A DNA stretch of 64,000 bases from NCBI RefSeq assembly GCF_013009075.1, contig NZ_CP053108.1, forward strand, positions 1,488,001 to 1,552,000, in the 5' to 3' direction. The notes beneath the pieces are model-generated. The model made no database searches, had not been told where the DNA came from, and saw only the letters and a program-made list of their open reading frames with translations. Below, one piece after another: positions 10,603-22,259 of this stretch. A program made the position numbers and the translations under genes. The first letter of the stretch is position 1. The number at the start of each line of letters is the position of its first letter. The DNA comes from Halomonas sp. TA22. GTDB lineage: Bacteria > Pseudomonadota > Gammaproteobacteria > Pseudomonadales > Halomonadaceae.

Positions 10603-10608
10603 GGGCTG

Positions 10609-11535
10609 TCACTCGTCTTCGCCGGCTGCTCCGCCATTGCCATTGCCGCCGCCACCGATCTCCTGCACGGCAGGGTCGTTGAGATAGCGGAAGAAGTGGC
10701 TGGTCGGCTCCAGTACCAGCATGTTGCCTTCGCCTGCGAAGCTGTCGCGATAGGCATTCAGGCTACGATAGAAGGTGAAGAACTCCTGGTCCTGCTCGTA
10801 AGCCGCAGAGAAGATCGACGCCGCTTCGGCATCCCCCTCACCACGCAGTGTCTCGGCACGCTCGGTGGCCTGGGCCAGCAGTACCTGGCGCCGCCGGTCG
10901 GCGTTGGCACGAATACGCTCGGCCTCCTCCTGACCCTGGGCACGCCATTCGCGCGCTTCGCGCTCACGCTCGGAACGCATCCGATCGTAGACCGCGGCCG
11001 AGACGTCCTGGGGCAGGTCGATACGCTTGACACGAATGTCGAGAATCGAGACCCCGAGCTCCTCGCGCATCAGCGCATCGAGTTCCTGGGTCGGACGAAT
11101 CATCAAGTCGTCGCGGCGCTCGGCGATGATCTGCTGCAAGTCGAGGCGACCGAACTCGTTACGCAGACTCTCGTCGACACGTGGCTGGATCAGGCGGATC
11201 GCCATCATCTCGTCGCCAGCGGTCGCCTCGTAGTAGCGAGTCGGATTGATCACCTGCCACTTGACGAAGGAGTCGACGATCACCGCCTTCTGCTCCAGCG
11301 TCAGGTAACGGCTGGTATCGGTATCCAGCGTCAGCACCCGGGTGTCGAAATTGCGGACCGTCTGGGTGATGGGAACCTTGAAGTGAAGTCCCGGCTGAAT
11401 GTTCTCCTCAATGACCTCACCGAAGCGCAACTTCACGGCGCGCTCGGTCTCATCGACGATATAGAGAGCGTTGCTGGCCAACCACGCAGCGGCCGCCAGT
11501 CCGCCCACGATCATCAAGGCACGATTATTGATCAT
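10609..11535 (-). CDS. hflC: HflC, SPFH/band-7 membrane protease modulator
   Basis: This 308-residue inner-membrane protein has one N-terminal membrane segment followed by a periplasmic SPFH (prohibitin-like) domain and a long charged helix. With HflK it forms the cage-like complex that surrounds FtsH and limits its access to membrane substrates. Visible family features are VDETERAVKLRFGEV near the start and the EGDAEAASIF helix. Its ATG overlaps the hflK stop by 4 bases (ATGA), so the two are translationally coupled. A GC-rich C-terminal tail (GGGGNGNGGAAGEDE) ends the protein. Confidence 0.97.
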   Translation of the reverse strand: MINNRALMIVGGLAAAAWLASNALYIVDETERAVKLRFGEVIEENIQPGLHFKVPITQTVRNFDTRVLTLDTDTSRYLTLEQKAVIVDSFVKWQVINPTRYYEATAGDEMMAIRLIQPRVDESLRNEFGRLDLQQIIAERRDDLMIRPTQELDALMREELGVSILDIRVKRIDLPQDVSAAVYDRMRSEREREAREWRAQGQEEAERIRANADRRRQVLLAQATERAETLRGEGDAEAASIFSAAYEQDQEFFTFYRSLNAYRDSFAGEGNMLVLEPTSHFFRYLNDPAVQEIGGGGNGNGGAAGEDE

Positions 11536-12761
11536 TGACGGCCCTCCCTGCTGATACCGCTGTTGCTGGTGCTGCCTTGTTGCTGCTGCTGAGTCCGCAG
11601 GCGCTCGATCACTTGCGGGTCGACACGCTCGCCGCCATCGTTGGCGCCCTGGTTACCTGACTGGTTGCGGTTACCGCCCCGCAGCTGGTCAAGCGGCAGG
11701 TACATCAGCGGACTGCTGTCGCTGACATCGATCAGCACCTTGTTGGTCTGACCGAACACTTCGCTAACGGCATCGAGGTAGAGGCGCTCGCGCATGGTAT
11801 CGGGCGAATTGCGATACTCGCCAAGCAGCGAGACAAAGCGGTTGGCCTGACCCTGGGCCTCGGCGACAACCGATTCACGATACCCCTGGCCCTGCTCGAT
11901 CAGACGCTGAGCCTGACCTTGCGCTGCCGGAATGATCGCGTTGGCGTAAGCCATACCCTCGTTGATGGTCCGCTGACGATCCTCGCGAGCGCGAATCACG
12001 TCATCGAAGGCATCGATCACCGGTGCCGGCGCAGAGGTCGACTCGATGTTGATCGTCTGCAGGCGGATGCCCGTGCCGTAGCTGTCCAGGTAGGACTGCA
12101 GGCGACTGGCCACGGAGCTGCCGAGGATTTCACGACCAGAGGTCAGGATCTCGATCATCTCGGTGCCACCAACGACGTGGCGCAGGGCCGAATCCAGGGC
12201 ATTCTCGATGGAGACTTCCGGGGTACGGACGTTGAGCACGAAGTCGCGCGGATTCGACACCTGATACTGGGCCGAGATTTCCACTTCGACGATGTTCTCG
12301 TCGCGGGTCAGCATCGACTGAGTCTGCGTGAGAGAGCGCACGCGCGTCACGTTGACCATGCGTACATCATCGATCAACGGCGGATTCCAGTGCAGGCCCG
12401 GCGTGACCACCTCTTGGAACTCGCCAAAGCGCAACACCACCCCACGCTCGGACTGATCCACCAGATAGAAGCCAGAGGCAGCCCAGATAGCCAGTGCCAC
12501 CACGACCAGCAGACCAGGAAGTGCGAAGGTATTACGCCCGCTGCCCCCACCCCCGGGCTTGTCACCATCGCCGCCCCGCTTGCCGCGGCCACCGCCGCCC
12601 AGCATGCCGTTGAGCTTGTTTTGAAATTTCTTCAGCGCTTCGTCCAGGTCGGGCGGACCCTGGTTATTGCCACCGTTACCGCCACCGTTACCGCCACCAC
12701 GGCGACCACCACCACTCCAAGGGTCGTGCTGGTTGCCACCACCAGGCTCGTTCCAAGCCAT
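11532..12761 (-). CDS. hflK: HflK, SPFH/band-7 membrane protease modulator
   Basis: This 409-residue partner of HflC in the FtsH-regulating complex has the usual layout. A glycine-rich cytoplasmic N-terminus (residues 1-75, MAWNEPGGGNQHDPW start) precedes one membrane span at about 80-100, the SPFH domain (YLVDQSERGVVLRFGEFQ) and a coiled region. The C-terminus is Q/S-rich. It lies first in the hflKC pair, 151 bases downstream of hflX on the same strand. The gap from hflX holds an inverted repeat and may include a promoter. Confidence 0.97.
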   Translation of the reverse strand: MAWNEPGGGNQHDPWSGGGRRGGGNGGGNGGNNQGPPDLDEALKKFQNKLNGMLGGGGRGKRGGDGDKPGGGGSGRNTFALPGLLVVVALAIWAASGFYLVDQSERGVVLRFGEFQEVVTPGLHWNPPLIDDVRMVNVTRVRSLTQTQSMLTRDENIVEVEISAQYQVSNPRDFVLNVRTPEVSIENALDSALRHVVGGTEMIEILTSGREILGSSVASRLQSYLDSYGTGIRLQTINIESTSAPAPVIDAFDDVIRAREDRQRTINEGMAYANAIIPAAQGQAQRLIEQGQGYRESVVAEAQGQANRFVSLLGEYRNSPDTMRERLYLDAVSEVFGQTNKVLIDVSDSSPLMYLPLDQLRGGNRNQSGNQGANDGGERVDPQVIERLRTQQQQQGSTSNSGISREGRQ

Positions 12762-12796
12762 ACGTTCTCTCCACTATGCGTTAAATCATTCATGCG

Positions 12797-12823
12797 CGAT
12801 CGGCGTAAACTTCTCGCCGATCG
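12797..12823. repeat. Short inverted repeat between hflX and hflK
   Basis: CGATCGGCG (12797-12805) pairs with CGCCGATCG (12815-12823) across a nine-base loop. It is not followed by a T-run, so its role is unclear. Confidence 0.4.
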
Positions 12824-12912
12824 GCGCAACAGCATCGGTTGCGATAAGACTTGCCGCTACTGCAGTTCTTGTGTCGTTCGGACGGATACGGCCACCCTTC
12901 CGCCACCGTCTA

Positions 12913-14229
12913 TCACTCTTCCCATACCGGGCGGCTGCGCTTCTCGGCGGGTAAATAGGCCTCGGCATCCTCGCCTAGATGAGCCATCAGCTGCATGAAG
13001 TCACGCCGTGGCAGGCGTACCTCCAGCAGCGTATGGCCCTGCTCATCGAAGGATTCGCTACGTACCGCGTCCCGCTCATGCAGCGCCGCCCGCAGCCGGC
13101 CCTGCTCCGGCGTCAATGTCAGCTGCAATGACAGCACGTCGTCCGAGAGGCGTTCGGATAATGCCTGTGCGAGCAGGTCGAGCCCCAATCCCTTCTGCGC
13201 GGACAGCCAGACCGTCTCGGGATTGCCCCCACCGTCACGTTCGATGCGAGGAGCGCTATCCAGCAGATCGATCTTGTTCATGACCTGCAGGCTCGGCACC
13301 TGGTCGGCACCGATCTCCTTCAGGACCCGCTGCACCTGTTCGACGTTGAGCTCACGATCCGGATCGGCAGCATCGATCACATGCACCAGCAGACTGGCCT
13401 CGGCGGCCTCCTGCAGCGTGGCCCGGAACGCCTCCACCAGCTTGTGAGGGAGGTGGCGGATGAAACCGACGGTATCGGCCAACACGACCGGACCGACATC
13501 GTTGACCTCCAAACGCCTGAGCGTGGGGTCCAGCGTGGCGAACAACTGATCGGCCGCATAGACCGAGGCGTCAGTTACCGCATTGAACAGTGTCGATTTG
13601 CCAGCGTTGGTATAGCCTACCAGCGAGACACTGGGAATCTCGGCTCGCGCCCTGGCGCGGCGATTCTGCTCACGCTGGCTACGCACCTTGTCGAGACGTT
13701 TGTGGATCGACTTTATGCGCACCCGCAGCAGGCGACGGTCGGTTTCAAGCTGTGTCTCACCTGGCCCGCGCAGGCCAATACCGCCCTTCTGGCGCTCGAG
13801 GTGGGTCCAGCCGCGAACCAGGCGCGTGGACATGTACTCAAGCTGGGCGAGCTCGACCTGCAGCTTGCCTTCATGCGTTCGGGCACGTTGGGCAAAGATA
13901 TCAAGAATTAGCCCGGTACGGTCAAGCACCCGGCATTTGAGCGCCCGCTCAAGGTTTCGCTCCTGCGAAGGTTTGAGCGAGTGATTGAAAATCACCAGCT
14001 CGGCATGATGAATGGATAACAATTCCTTGAGTTCATCGAGCTTACCGGTGCCGATGAAGGTACGGGAATCAGGCCGATGCCGGCTACCCGTCAGCAGGGT
14101 AGCCGGTTCAGCGCCGGCGGAGCGAACCAATTCGAGAAACTCCCCCGAATCTTCACGCTCCTGTTCGTCCTGAAAATCGACATGGACGAGAATCGCCGTT
14201 TCACCGGCGTCGGGACGTTCAAAAAACAA
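12913..14229 (-). CDS. hflX: HflX ribosome-associated GTPase
   Basis: This 438-residue GTPase binds the 50S subunit and rescues or splits stalled and damaged ribosomes under stress. The N-terminal HflX domain and glycine-rich linker (KGGIGLRGPGETQLETD) precede the G domain with GYTNAGKSTL (G1), DTVGF (G3) and NKIDLL (G4). The best start is TTG at 14229: it gives the conserved MFFERP N-terminus and has GAGG six bases upstream, while the nearby ATG is out of frame and closes quickly. The gene begins 8 bases after the hfq stop, so hfq and hflX are probably co-transcribed. Confidence 0.96.
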   Translation of the reverse strand: MFFERPDAGETAILVHVDFQDEQEREDSGEFLELVRSAGAEPATLLTGSRHRPDSRTFIGTGKLDELKELLSIHHAELVIFNHSLKPSQERNLERALKCRVLDRTGLILDIFAQRARTHEGKLQVELAQLEYMSTRLVRGWTHLERQKGGIGLRGPGETQLETDRRLLRVRIKSIHKRLDKVRSQREQNRRARARAEIPSVSLVGYTNAGKSTLFNAVTDASVYAADQLFATLDPTLRRLEVNDVGPVVLADTVGFIRHLPHKLVEAFRATLQEAAEASLLVHVIDAADPDRELNVEQVQRVLKEIGADQVPSLQVMNKIDLLDSAPRIERDGGGNPETVWLSAQKGLGLDLLAQALSERLSDDVLSLQLTLTPEQGRLRAALHERDAVRSESFDEQGHTLLEVRLPRRDFMQLMAHLGEDAEAYLPAEKRSRPVWEE

Positions 14230-14237
14230 TCATTACC

Positions 14238-14489
14238 TCACAAATCGCTGTCTTGTGCCGCGGCGGGATCTTGGGCAGGCAAACGCACGTTACGCGACGG
14301 TACTACAGTCGAGATGGCGTGTTTGTACACCATTTGGCTAACGGTGTTGCGCAGCAGGATGACAAACTGATCGAATGACTCGATCTGCCCCTGCAGTTTG
14401 ATGCCGTTAACCAGAAATATGGATACCGGAATGCGCTCCTTGCGCAGAATATTCAGGTACGGGTCTTGAAGTGATTGACCTTTGGACAT
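14238..14489 (-). CDS. hfq: RNA chaperone Hfq
   Basis: This 83-residue Sm-like protein forms a hexameric ring that helps small RNAs pair with target mRNAs. The Sm1 motif ([16 protein letters not shown]) and Sm2 motif ([11 protein letters not shown]) are intact, with the proximal-face residues Q8 and the KH pair. The short acidic tail makes it about the size of Pseudomonas Hfq and shorter than the E. coli protein. A GGAGAA site precedes the ATG. It lies between miaA and hflX, as in most gammaproteobacteria. Confidence 0.98.
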   Translation of the reverse strand: MSKGQSLQDPYLNILRKERIPVSIFLVNGIKLQGQIESFDQFVILLRNTVSQMVYKHAISTVVPSRNVRLPAQDPAAAQDSDL

Positions 14490-14609
14490 TTCGTTCTCCC
14501 TAAACTGTCTCTTCGATTAACACTTTATTTATTAACACCGGCTAATGACAGCCGGCGCAGGGGTGAATCTACGGCCTGAAACGGGGCCAATCCAGTCAGC
14601 CATCTTACG

Positions 14610-15563
14610 CTAAGCGGTACTTTGGCGCACGATTTTCAGCAGCTTGCCGAGACATTCGTCGTCTTGACTGTCGAGCCAATGCAAGTCGGGCCAACTGCGC
14701 AACCAGGTCAATTGACGCTTGGCCAACTGGCGTGTCGCCACGACGCCCTTATCGCGCATCCAGACGCGATCGTGACCCGCCTCCAGTCCTTCCCACACCT
14801 GGCGATAGCCGACGCTTTTCATCGCTGGCAGCCCCAGATGCAGGTCGCCACGCAAGCGCAGCCGTTCCACTTCGTCGATGAAGCCCCCCTCGAGCATGCT
14901 GTCGAAGCGCCTTGCGATTCGCGCATGCAACCAGCCGCGCTCGACGGGAGCGAGTCCTATCGACAACGTCCGCCATGGGAAGGTTTCACTACGCTGCTCA
15001 CGCCACAGTTCACTCATCGGCCGACCGCTGATCCGAAACACCTCCAGCGCCCGCATCAAGCGCTGCGGATCGTTTGGGTGAATGCGCTCGGCAGATTCGG
15101 GATCGACTTGCCGCAAGTTATGGTGAAGCGCCGCCAGACCCGCCGTTGCGGCGAGTTTCTCGAGCTCGGCGCGCACTTCGGCGTCCGCTTCCGGCAGCGT
15201 CGCCACTCCCTCGAGCAGACGCTTGTAGTACATCATGGTACCGCCCACCAGCAGCGGCACCCCCCCAGCTGCGGTGATTTGCCGCATCTCGTGCAGCGCA
15301 TCCTGGCGAAACTCTGCCGCCGAATAGGGTTCGGCAGGATCGCGGATATCGATCAGCCGATGCGGCGCTCGGGCACGCTCCGCCGCACTGGGCTTGGCGG
15401 TGCCGACGTCCATGCCGCGATAGATCATGGCCGAGTCGACGCTGATCAGCTCACAACCCAGCACTTCATGCAGGACGATCGCCAGATCGGTCTTTCCCGC
15501 AGCGGTGGGGCCCATCAGCAGAATCGCCAAGGGTCGGTCATCGTTTTGCTGTGCTGCACCCAT
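14610..15563 (-). CDS. miaA: tRNA dimethylallyltransferase MiaA
   Basis: This 317-residue enzyme adds a dimethylallyl group to A37 of tRNAs that read UNN codons. The P-loop ([10 protein letters not shown]), the [18 protein letters not shown] segment and the SIGLAP/RIARRFD region are present. The ATG at 15563 is preferred: the frame is open to 15638, but that would run back over the end of mutL, whereas 15563 begins 8 bases after the mutL stop. Normal family length. It is co-directional with mutL upstream and hfq downstream (120-base gap). Confidence 0.96.
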   Translation of the reverse strand: MGAAQQNDDRPLAILLMGPTAAGKTDLAIVLHEVLGCELISVDSAMIYRGMDVGTAKPSAAERARAPHRLIDIRDPAEPYSAAEFRQDALHEMRQITAAGGVPLLVGGTMMYYKRLLEGVATLPEADAEVRAELEKLAATAGLAALHHNLRQVDPESAERIHPNDPQRLMRALEVFRISGRPMSELWREQRSETFPWRTLSIGLAPVERGWLHARIARRFDSMLEGGFIDEVERLRLRGDLHLGLPAMKSVGYRQVWEGLEAGHDRVWMRDKGVVATRQLAKRQLTWLRSWPDLHWLDSQDDECLGKLLKIVRQSTA

Positions 15564-15570
15564 GACGGAC

Positions 15571-17487
<1,917 letters not shown>

Positions 17488-17508
17488 GACATCTCGTCGT
17501 TCGGCGGC

Positions 17509-19017
17509 TCAGGAGCGTGGAATCTGCAGTACCTGCCCGACCCTGATCACATCGCCATTGATTTCGTTGGCCTGCTTGAGACTCGACAGCGGCACCTGAT
17601 GACGAGCGGCAATTTCCGACAGCGTGTCGCCCGGCTGAATGCGGTATTCGTTGCTGCCACCGCCGCGATTGCTGTCGCGCTGCCAGGCCAGGAGACTGGC
17701 CGGGGGAGGATTACGCCTAAAATGATCCTGGAGCCCGCCGAAGATTGCGTCGGCAAGCTTCTGCTGGTGCCCCGGATCGCGCAGGCGTCGCTCCTCGTCG
17801 GGATTGGAAATGAAGCCGGTTTCGATCAGCAATGAGGGAATATCCGGCGACTTGAGTACCATGAAGCCGGCCTGTTCGACCCGTGACTTGTGCAAGCGAT
17901 TGACCCGGCCCAACTGGTCAAGCACCTGGCCTCCGATCGCCAGCGAGTCGTTGAGCGTCGCCGTCATGGTCAGGTCAAGGAGTACGCCACGCAGCACCTC
18001 GTCCTTGTCGCGCAGCGATAGGCTGCCATCCACACCACCGATCAGGTCGGCACTGTTCTCGCTCTCGGCCAGCCACTGGGCCGTTTCGGAGGTCGCGCCA
18101 CGCTGCGACAGTGCATAGACCGAACTGCCGTTGGGCCGGGCACTGTCGAAGGCATCGGCATGAATGGAGACGAAGAAGTCGGCTTTCTGCTCACGAGCGA
18201 TCTTGGTGCGCTGACGCAGCCCCACGTAGTAGTCGCCATCGCGGATCATCACCGCCTTGAATCCCTCGGCACCATCGACCAGGCGCTGCAGCCGCCGGGA
18301 GATGTCCATTACCACATCCTTCTCGCGCGTCCCACTAGGCCCGATGGCACCTGGATCCTCCCCGCCGTGCCCCGGATCGATGGCAATGATGATGTCGCGC
18401 CTGGGGTGAGGCTGGGCCTGCTGAAGGGCAGCCGCCGCCTGCTCCTCGACCCGCTGCTGCGGAGAGGCTTCGGCACGTGCGCGCTCTGCCGCCATCTCCT
18501 GATCGCGGATCATCGCCTCGATGGGGTCGATTGGGTCCTGCACCGCGCTCTCCCCAGGATACTCAAGATCCACCACCAGTCGGTGGCCGTACTGCTCATT
18601 GGGTGCCAGGATGAAATGACGCGGCTCGACCTGGCGCTTCAGGTCGAGCACTACACGCAGGCCAGAGCCATCGCGCACCCCGGTGCGCAGCGCGCTGATG
18701 GCGCTTCCCTCGAGATTGATGCCAGCGGGGTCGGCCTGCATGCCCATGTCGTCGAGGTCGATCACCAACCGATCAGGGCTGTCCAGCGTGAAAACGGAAG
18801 CGCTCGCGGCCGACGATAGATCGAATACCAGGCGCGAGTGATCCGGCGCGGCCCACAACCGAATATTCTCCACCTGGGCGGCATAGGCGGCGGGCATGAG
18901 CGAGAGTAGCGTCAGCAGCGCAACGAAAAGCGGGCGCCGGCCAAGGCGCGTGACCCTGCCATTATCGGCCACCCACCCCGGCAGCCAGCGGCAACACATG
19001 CGATACATAAGGGTCAT
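17509..19017 (-). CDS. amiB: N-acetylmuramoyl-L-alanine amidase (AmiB/AmiC type) with AMIN and LysM domains
   Basis: This 502-residue secreted periplasmic enzyme cleaves the amide bond between muramic acid and the stem peptide to separate daughter cells. After an arginine-rich signal peptide (cleavage near AYAA) come an AMIN targeting domain (about 48-150), the zinc Amidase_3 domain (IAIDPGHGGEDPGAIG, SIHADAF, LIETGFISN) at about 210-430, and one LysM domain at the C-terminus (YRIQPGDTLSEIAARH). The start is uncertain: ATGs at 19017, 19008 and 18999 are all possible and none has a strong ribosome site. It sits in the usual tsaE-amiB-mutL order. Confidence 0.94.
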   Translation of the reverse strand: MTLMYRMCCRWLPGWVADNGRVTRLGRRPLFVALLTLLSLMPAAYAAQVENIRLWAAPDHSRLVFDLSSAASASVFTLDSPDRLVIDLDDMGMQADPAGINLEGSAISALRTGVRDGSGLRVVLDLKRQVEPRHFILAPNEQYGHRLVVDLEYPGESAVQDPIDPIEAMIRDQEMAAERARAEASPQQRVEEQAAAALQQAQPHPRRDIIIAIDPGHGGEDPGAIGPSGTREKDVVMDISRRLQRLVDGAEGFKAVMIRDGDYYVGLRQRTKIAREQKADFFVSIHADAFDSARPNGSSVYALSQRGATSETAQWLAESENSADLIGGVDGSLSLRDKDEVLRGVLLDLTMTATLNDSLAIGGQVLDQLGRVNRLHKSRVEQAGFMVLKSPDIPSLLIETGFISNPDEERRLRDPGHQQKLADAIFGGLQDHFRRNPPPASLLAWQRDSNRGGGSNEYRIQPGDTLSEIAARHQVPLSSLKQANEINGDVIRVGQVLQIPRS

Positions 19018-19080
19018 CGTCTATCTACACATCCATTGATATCGTGTTTGACGAGGTAGTTGTTGGAAGCTCGGTACCGA

Positions 19081-19554
19081 TTATCCATCCTTGAGCGACA
19101 ATAGCGAAGCAAGCACGCTCAACACACGCTCGCCCTCGTCACTCGTCGCCTCAAGCATCGCTTCACGGCCTTGCGCAATCACCTGCAGGCGGACGCGGAT
19201 ATCGGGCGTGGGCAACCACCCTTCGCCCCTGCTGGGCCACTCCACCAGGCATAGGCTGTCGGCATCGAACAGATCCCGCGCACCGATGAACTCGAGCTCT
19301 TCGGGATCGCCAAGACGATAGAGATCGAAATGGTTGACCCGCCACTCACCCAGCTCATAAGGTTCGACCAGCGTGTAGGTAGGGCTCTTTACCGCGCCTT
19401 GATAGCCATAGGCGCGCAGCACACCTCGCGTGAGCGTCGTCTTGCCGGCGCCCAGCTCGCCCTCCAGGAAGACATGTCCACGCCCCTCAAGGGCACGTCC
19501 CAGCGCTTCACCGAATTCGACCTGTCTTGCTTCATCACGCAGTATCGCTTGCAT
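19081..19554 (-). CDS. tsaE: tRNA threonylcarbamoyladenosine biosynthesis ATPase TsaE
   Basis: This 157-residue ATPase works with TsaB and TsaD in making t6A at position 37 of ANN-decoding tRNAs. The Walker A motif GELGAGKTTLTRG and the LVEPYELGEWRVNHFDLYRL segment are characteristic. The ATG at 19554 (MQAILRDE) gives a normal family length and a 20-base overlap with the end of nnrD; a longer reading of the frame would intrude further into nnrD. The downstream gap to amiB is 63 bases. Confidence 0.95.
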   Translation of the reverse strand: MQAILRDEARQVEFGEALGRALEGRGHVFLEGELGAGKTTLTRGVLRAYGYQGAVKSPTYTLVEPYELGEWRVNHFDLYRLGDPEELEFIGARDLFDADSLCLVEWPSRGEGWLPTPDIRVRLQVIAQGREAMLEATSDEGERVLSVLASLLSLKDG

Positions 19555-21046
19555 CGTCTGTCCGCGGGTTCGCCAGTCGTCGCGCATAGGATGCCAGATC
19601 GCTGGCCAGCAAACCACGCTCCCCCCCCGCTTCGGCGGCAAGATCGGCAGCCCGTGCATGCAGTATCACGCCCGCCCTCGCCGCAGTTTCCAACGCCACG
19701 CCCTGAGCCAGTAGGGCAGCGAGCATGCCACTCAGCGCATCGCCCATTCCGCCGCTGGCCATGCCCGGATTGCCATAGGGACAGACACCCACGCCAGTGG
19801 GGCCTGCCACCAGCGTTCCCGCCCCCTTGAGCACGATCGCGCCTCCACGCTGCGCCTGCAGGACCTGCACTGCGCCAAGCCGATCGATCTGTATCTCATC
19901 AGTGGCCATCGACAACAGCCGCCCCGCTTCTCCAGGATGCGGCGTCAATATCCAATCATCACGTTTGAGTGCCGGCCATCGTGAGGCCAGCAGGTTGAGC
20001 CCATCAGCATCGATGACCAGGGGCTTGGCCACGCGCAGTGACTGCTTCAGCATGACATGCCCCCATTCGCCCTGCCCCAGTCCGGGCCCCACGACAATGA
20101 TATCGGCCGCGTCGAGCAGAGCTTCGATATCCGTATCGGCATCGACCGCATGCACCATGATTTCCGGACAGCGCACCAGGCAGGCCATGACATGCTCGCG
20201 CGCCGTGGCCAGACTGACCTTGCCCGCACCCAGCCGCGCGGCGGCTTCGCCAGCCAGCAGAGCCGCTCCTCCGAAGCCCGGCGCGCCGCCAATTACCAGT
20301 ACATGGCCCTGATCGCCCTTGTGGCTGTCGCGCGGACGCGGTGGCAGGCAGGAGGCGATCAGGCGCTGATCCAGGAGTTCGGCTGCCGGCGCCAGGTCGT
20401 CATGTTGTGTGGCCTCGACCCCAAGCGTTGCAAGGCAATGCTCGCCGACATGAGCGGAAGCAGCACCGGTATGCAGTCCCAGCTTGTCGGCGATGAAGGT
20501 GATGGTCACCTCAGCACGCACTGCCACGCCAAGCGCGGCACCGCTGTCCGCCGAGAGTCCCGAGGGGATGTCGAGCGCGAACACCGGCAAGCCGCTGGCA
20601 TTGACCGTCTCGATCGCTTCGCTAAACGGGCTGCGCACTATGCCGGCAAGCCCGGTGCCCAGCAGGGCATCGACGATCAGCCCACCACCGAAGGCCTGTC
20701 CGGACCGCCACGTCCGGATCGTCACATCCGCCTGCTTGGCCATGCCGACCGCCAGAGCGGCATCGCCCGTCAACGCATCGGCATCGCGCAGGGCGATCAG
20801 CTCGACCTCCAGCCCATCGCAGGCCGCCAGTGCCGCCAGCACATAGCCATCGCCGGCATTGTTACCGGCACCACACAGCACGCTGATACTGCTCGTATCG
20901 GGCCAGCGCGAACGCATTGCCTGGTAGGCGGCCATCGCCGCACGCTGCATCAATGCAAAGCCCGAGACGCCAGCGGCAATGGTTCGACGATCAAGCTCGC
21001 GAACCTGAGCGGCTAGATAGAGCGATCGTGTCTCCTCCTTCTCCAT
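19535..21046 (-). CDS. nnrD: Bifunctional NAD(P)HX epimerase / ADP-dependent dehydratase
   Basis: This 503-residue repair enzyme restores damaged (hydrated) NADH and NADPH. The N-terminal YjeF-type epimerase domain shows GAGNNAGDGYVLA. The C-terminal ribokinase-like dehydratase domain shows GHVLVIGGAPGFGGA, LTPHPGEAGRL and NPGMASGGMGDALSG. The ATG at 21046 is chosen because AGGAG lies six bases upstream; ATGs further upstream in the open frame lack this. It overlaps tsaE downstream and is divergent from queG. Confidence 0.95.
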   Translation of the reverse strand: MEKEETRSLYLAAQVRELDRRTIAAGVSGFALMQRAAMAAYQAMRSRWPDTSSISVLCGAGNNAGDGYVLAALAACDGLEVELIALRDADALTGDAALAVGMAKQADVTIRTWRSGQAFGGGLIVDALLGTGLAGIVRSPFSEAIETVNASGLPVFALDIPSGLSADSGAALGVAVRAEVTITFIADKLGLHTGAASAHVGEHCLATLGVEATQHDDLAPAAELLDQRLIASCLPPRPRDSHKGDQGHVLVIGGAPGFGGAALLAGEAAARLGAGKVSLATAREHVMACLVRCPEIMVHAVDADTDIEALLDAADIIVVGPGLGQGEWGHVMLKQSLRVAKPLVIDADGLNLLASRWPALKRDDWILTPHPGEAGRLLSMATDEIQIDRLGAVQVLQAQRGGAIVLKGAGTLVAGPTGVGVCPYGNPGMASGGMGDALSGMLAALLAQGVALETAARAGVILHARAADLAAEAGGERGLLASDLASYARRLANPRTDDASDTA

Positions 21047-21142
21047 CGGCATCTCCTGATATGACGTCGCTCCGCTAAACTTGTAGGATAGCCGGCTGAA
21101 AGGCGATGCCCCCTCCTCCACTTCCCTACTGTTTCCTTGATC

Positions 21143-22237
21143 ATGCCATCTTCCGCCGTACGGCTAGACCTTGCCAGCCTCGCTGCCGATATCAAGACTT
21201 GGGGCCGTGAACTCGGCTTTCAGCAGGTTGGTATCGCCGATTGCGACCTCGAAGTGCATGAGCGCTATCTCGAGCGCTGGCTAGCGGCAGGCCATCATGG
21301 CGAAATGACCTTCATGGAGAAGCACGGCACCAAGCGCACACGACCCTCCGAGTTGGTGCCAGGCACCCTGCGCATAATCAGCGCACGCATGGACTACCTA
21401 CCCCCAGAAGTGGAGACCACCAAGGTACTGGGCCAGCCAGGCAGGGCCTATGTGTCGCGCTATGCGTTGGGTCGCGACTATCACAAGCTGATCCGCAAGC
21501 GGCTGGCGCAGCTTGCCAGTCGTATCGAGGCGGCGGTAGGCCCGTTCGGCTACCGCGCCTTCGTCGATTCGGCGCCAGTCATGGAGCGTGCACTGGCACA
21601 GAAGGCAGGGCTCGGCTGGTTCGGCAAGAACGCCATGCTGCTCAACCCCAAGGCCGGTTCGCTGTTCTTCCTGGGCGAGCTCTATACCGACTTGCCGCTG
21701 CCGATCGACCCCCCCTTCGAAAGCGAGCACTGCGGCAAGTGCTCGGCCTGCCGCACCGCCTGCCCTACCGGAGCGATCGTCGATGACAAGGTGATCGACT
21801 CGCGCCGTTGCATCTCCTATCTCACCATCGAGCTACACGGTGCGATTCCCGAGAAATATCGTGAAGCAATGGGTAACCGCGTCTATGGCTGCGATGACTG
21901 CCAGTTGGTATGCCCCTTTACCCGCTTTACACGGATCAGCGAAGAGGATGACTTCGCGGCGCGCCATGATCTCGATCGCGTCACGCTGGTCAGCCTGTTC
22001 GCCTGGAGCGAACGAGAGTTCCTGGTCAAGACGGAGGGCAGCGCCATTCGCCGGATCGGCTACGAGCGTTGGCTACGCAACCTGGCGGTGGGGTTGGGCA
22101 ACGCCCCTTGGAGTCAAGCGGTGGAAGGCGCGCTCAAGGCGCGCCTGGCCTACCCCTCGGATCTGGTGCGCGAGCATGTGCGCTGGGCACTGGCTCGCCA
22201 GACGGAGAAACGAGAAGGCTTGATCGTCAGCAGTTGA
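21143..22237 (+). CDS. queG: Epoxyqueuosine reductase
   Basis: This 364-residue cobalamin- and iron-sulfur-dependent enzyme performs the last step of queuosine synthesis in tRNA. Two [4Fe-4S] clusters are marked by CGKCSACRTACP and CDDCQLVCP. The ATG at 21143 is preferred over a TTG six bases upstream. The N-terminal part (GFQQVGIADCDL, YHKLIRKRL) and the SAPVMERALAQKAGLGWFGK segment match the family. It is divergent from nnrD with 96 bases between starts, which must hold both promoters, and convergent with orn. Confidence 0.96.
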   Translation: MPSSAVRLDLASLAADIKTWGRELGFQQVGIADCDLEVHERYLERWLAAGHHGEMTFMEKHGTKRTRPSELVPGTLRIISARMDYLPPEVETTKVLGQPGRAYVSRYALGRDYHKLIRKRLAQLASRIEAAVGPFGYRAFVDSAPVMERALAQKAGLGWFGKNAMLLNPKAGSLFFLGELYTDLPLPIDPPFESEHCGKCSACRTACPTGAIVDDKVIDSRRCISYLTIELHGAIPEKYREAMGNRVYGCDDCQLVCPFTRFTRISEEDDFAARHDLDRVTLVSLFAWSEREFLVKTEGSAIRRIGYERWLRNLAVGLGNAPWSQAVEGALKARLAYPSDLVREHVRWALARQTEKREGLIVSS

Positions 22238-22259
22238 GGGAACGATACCCGTCAAGCAT

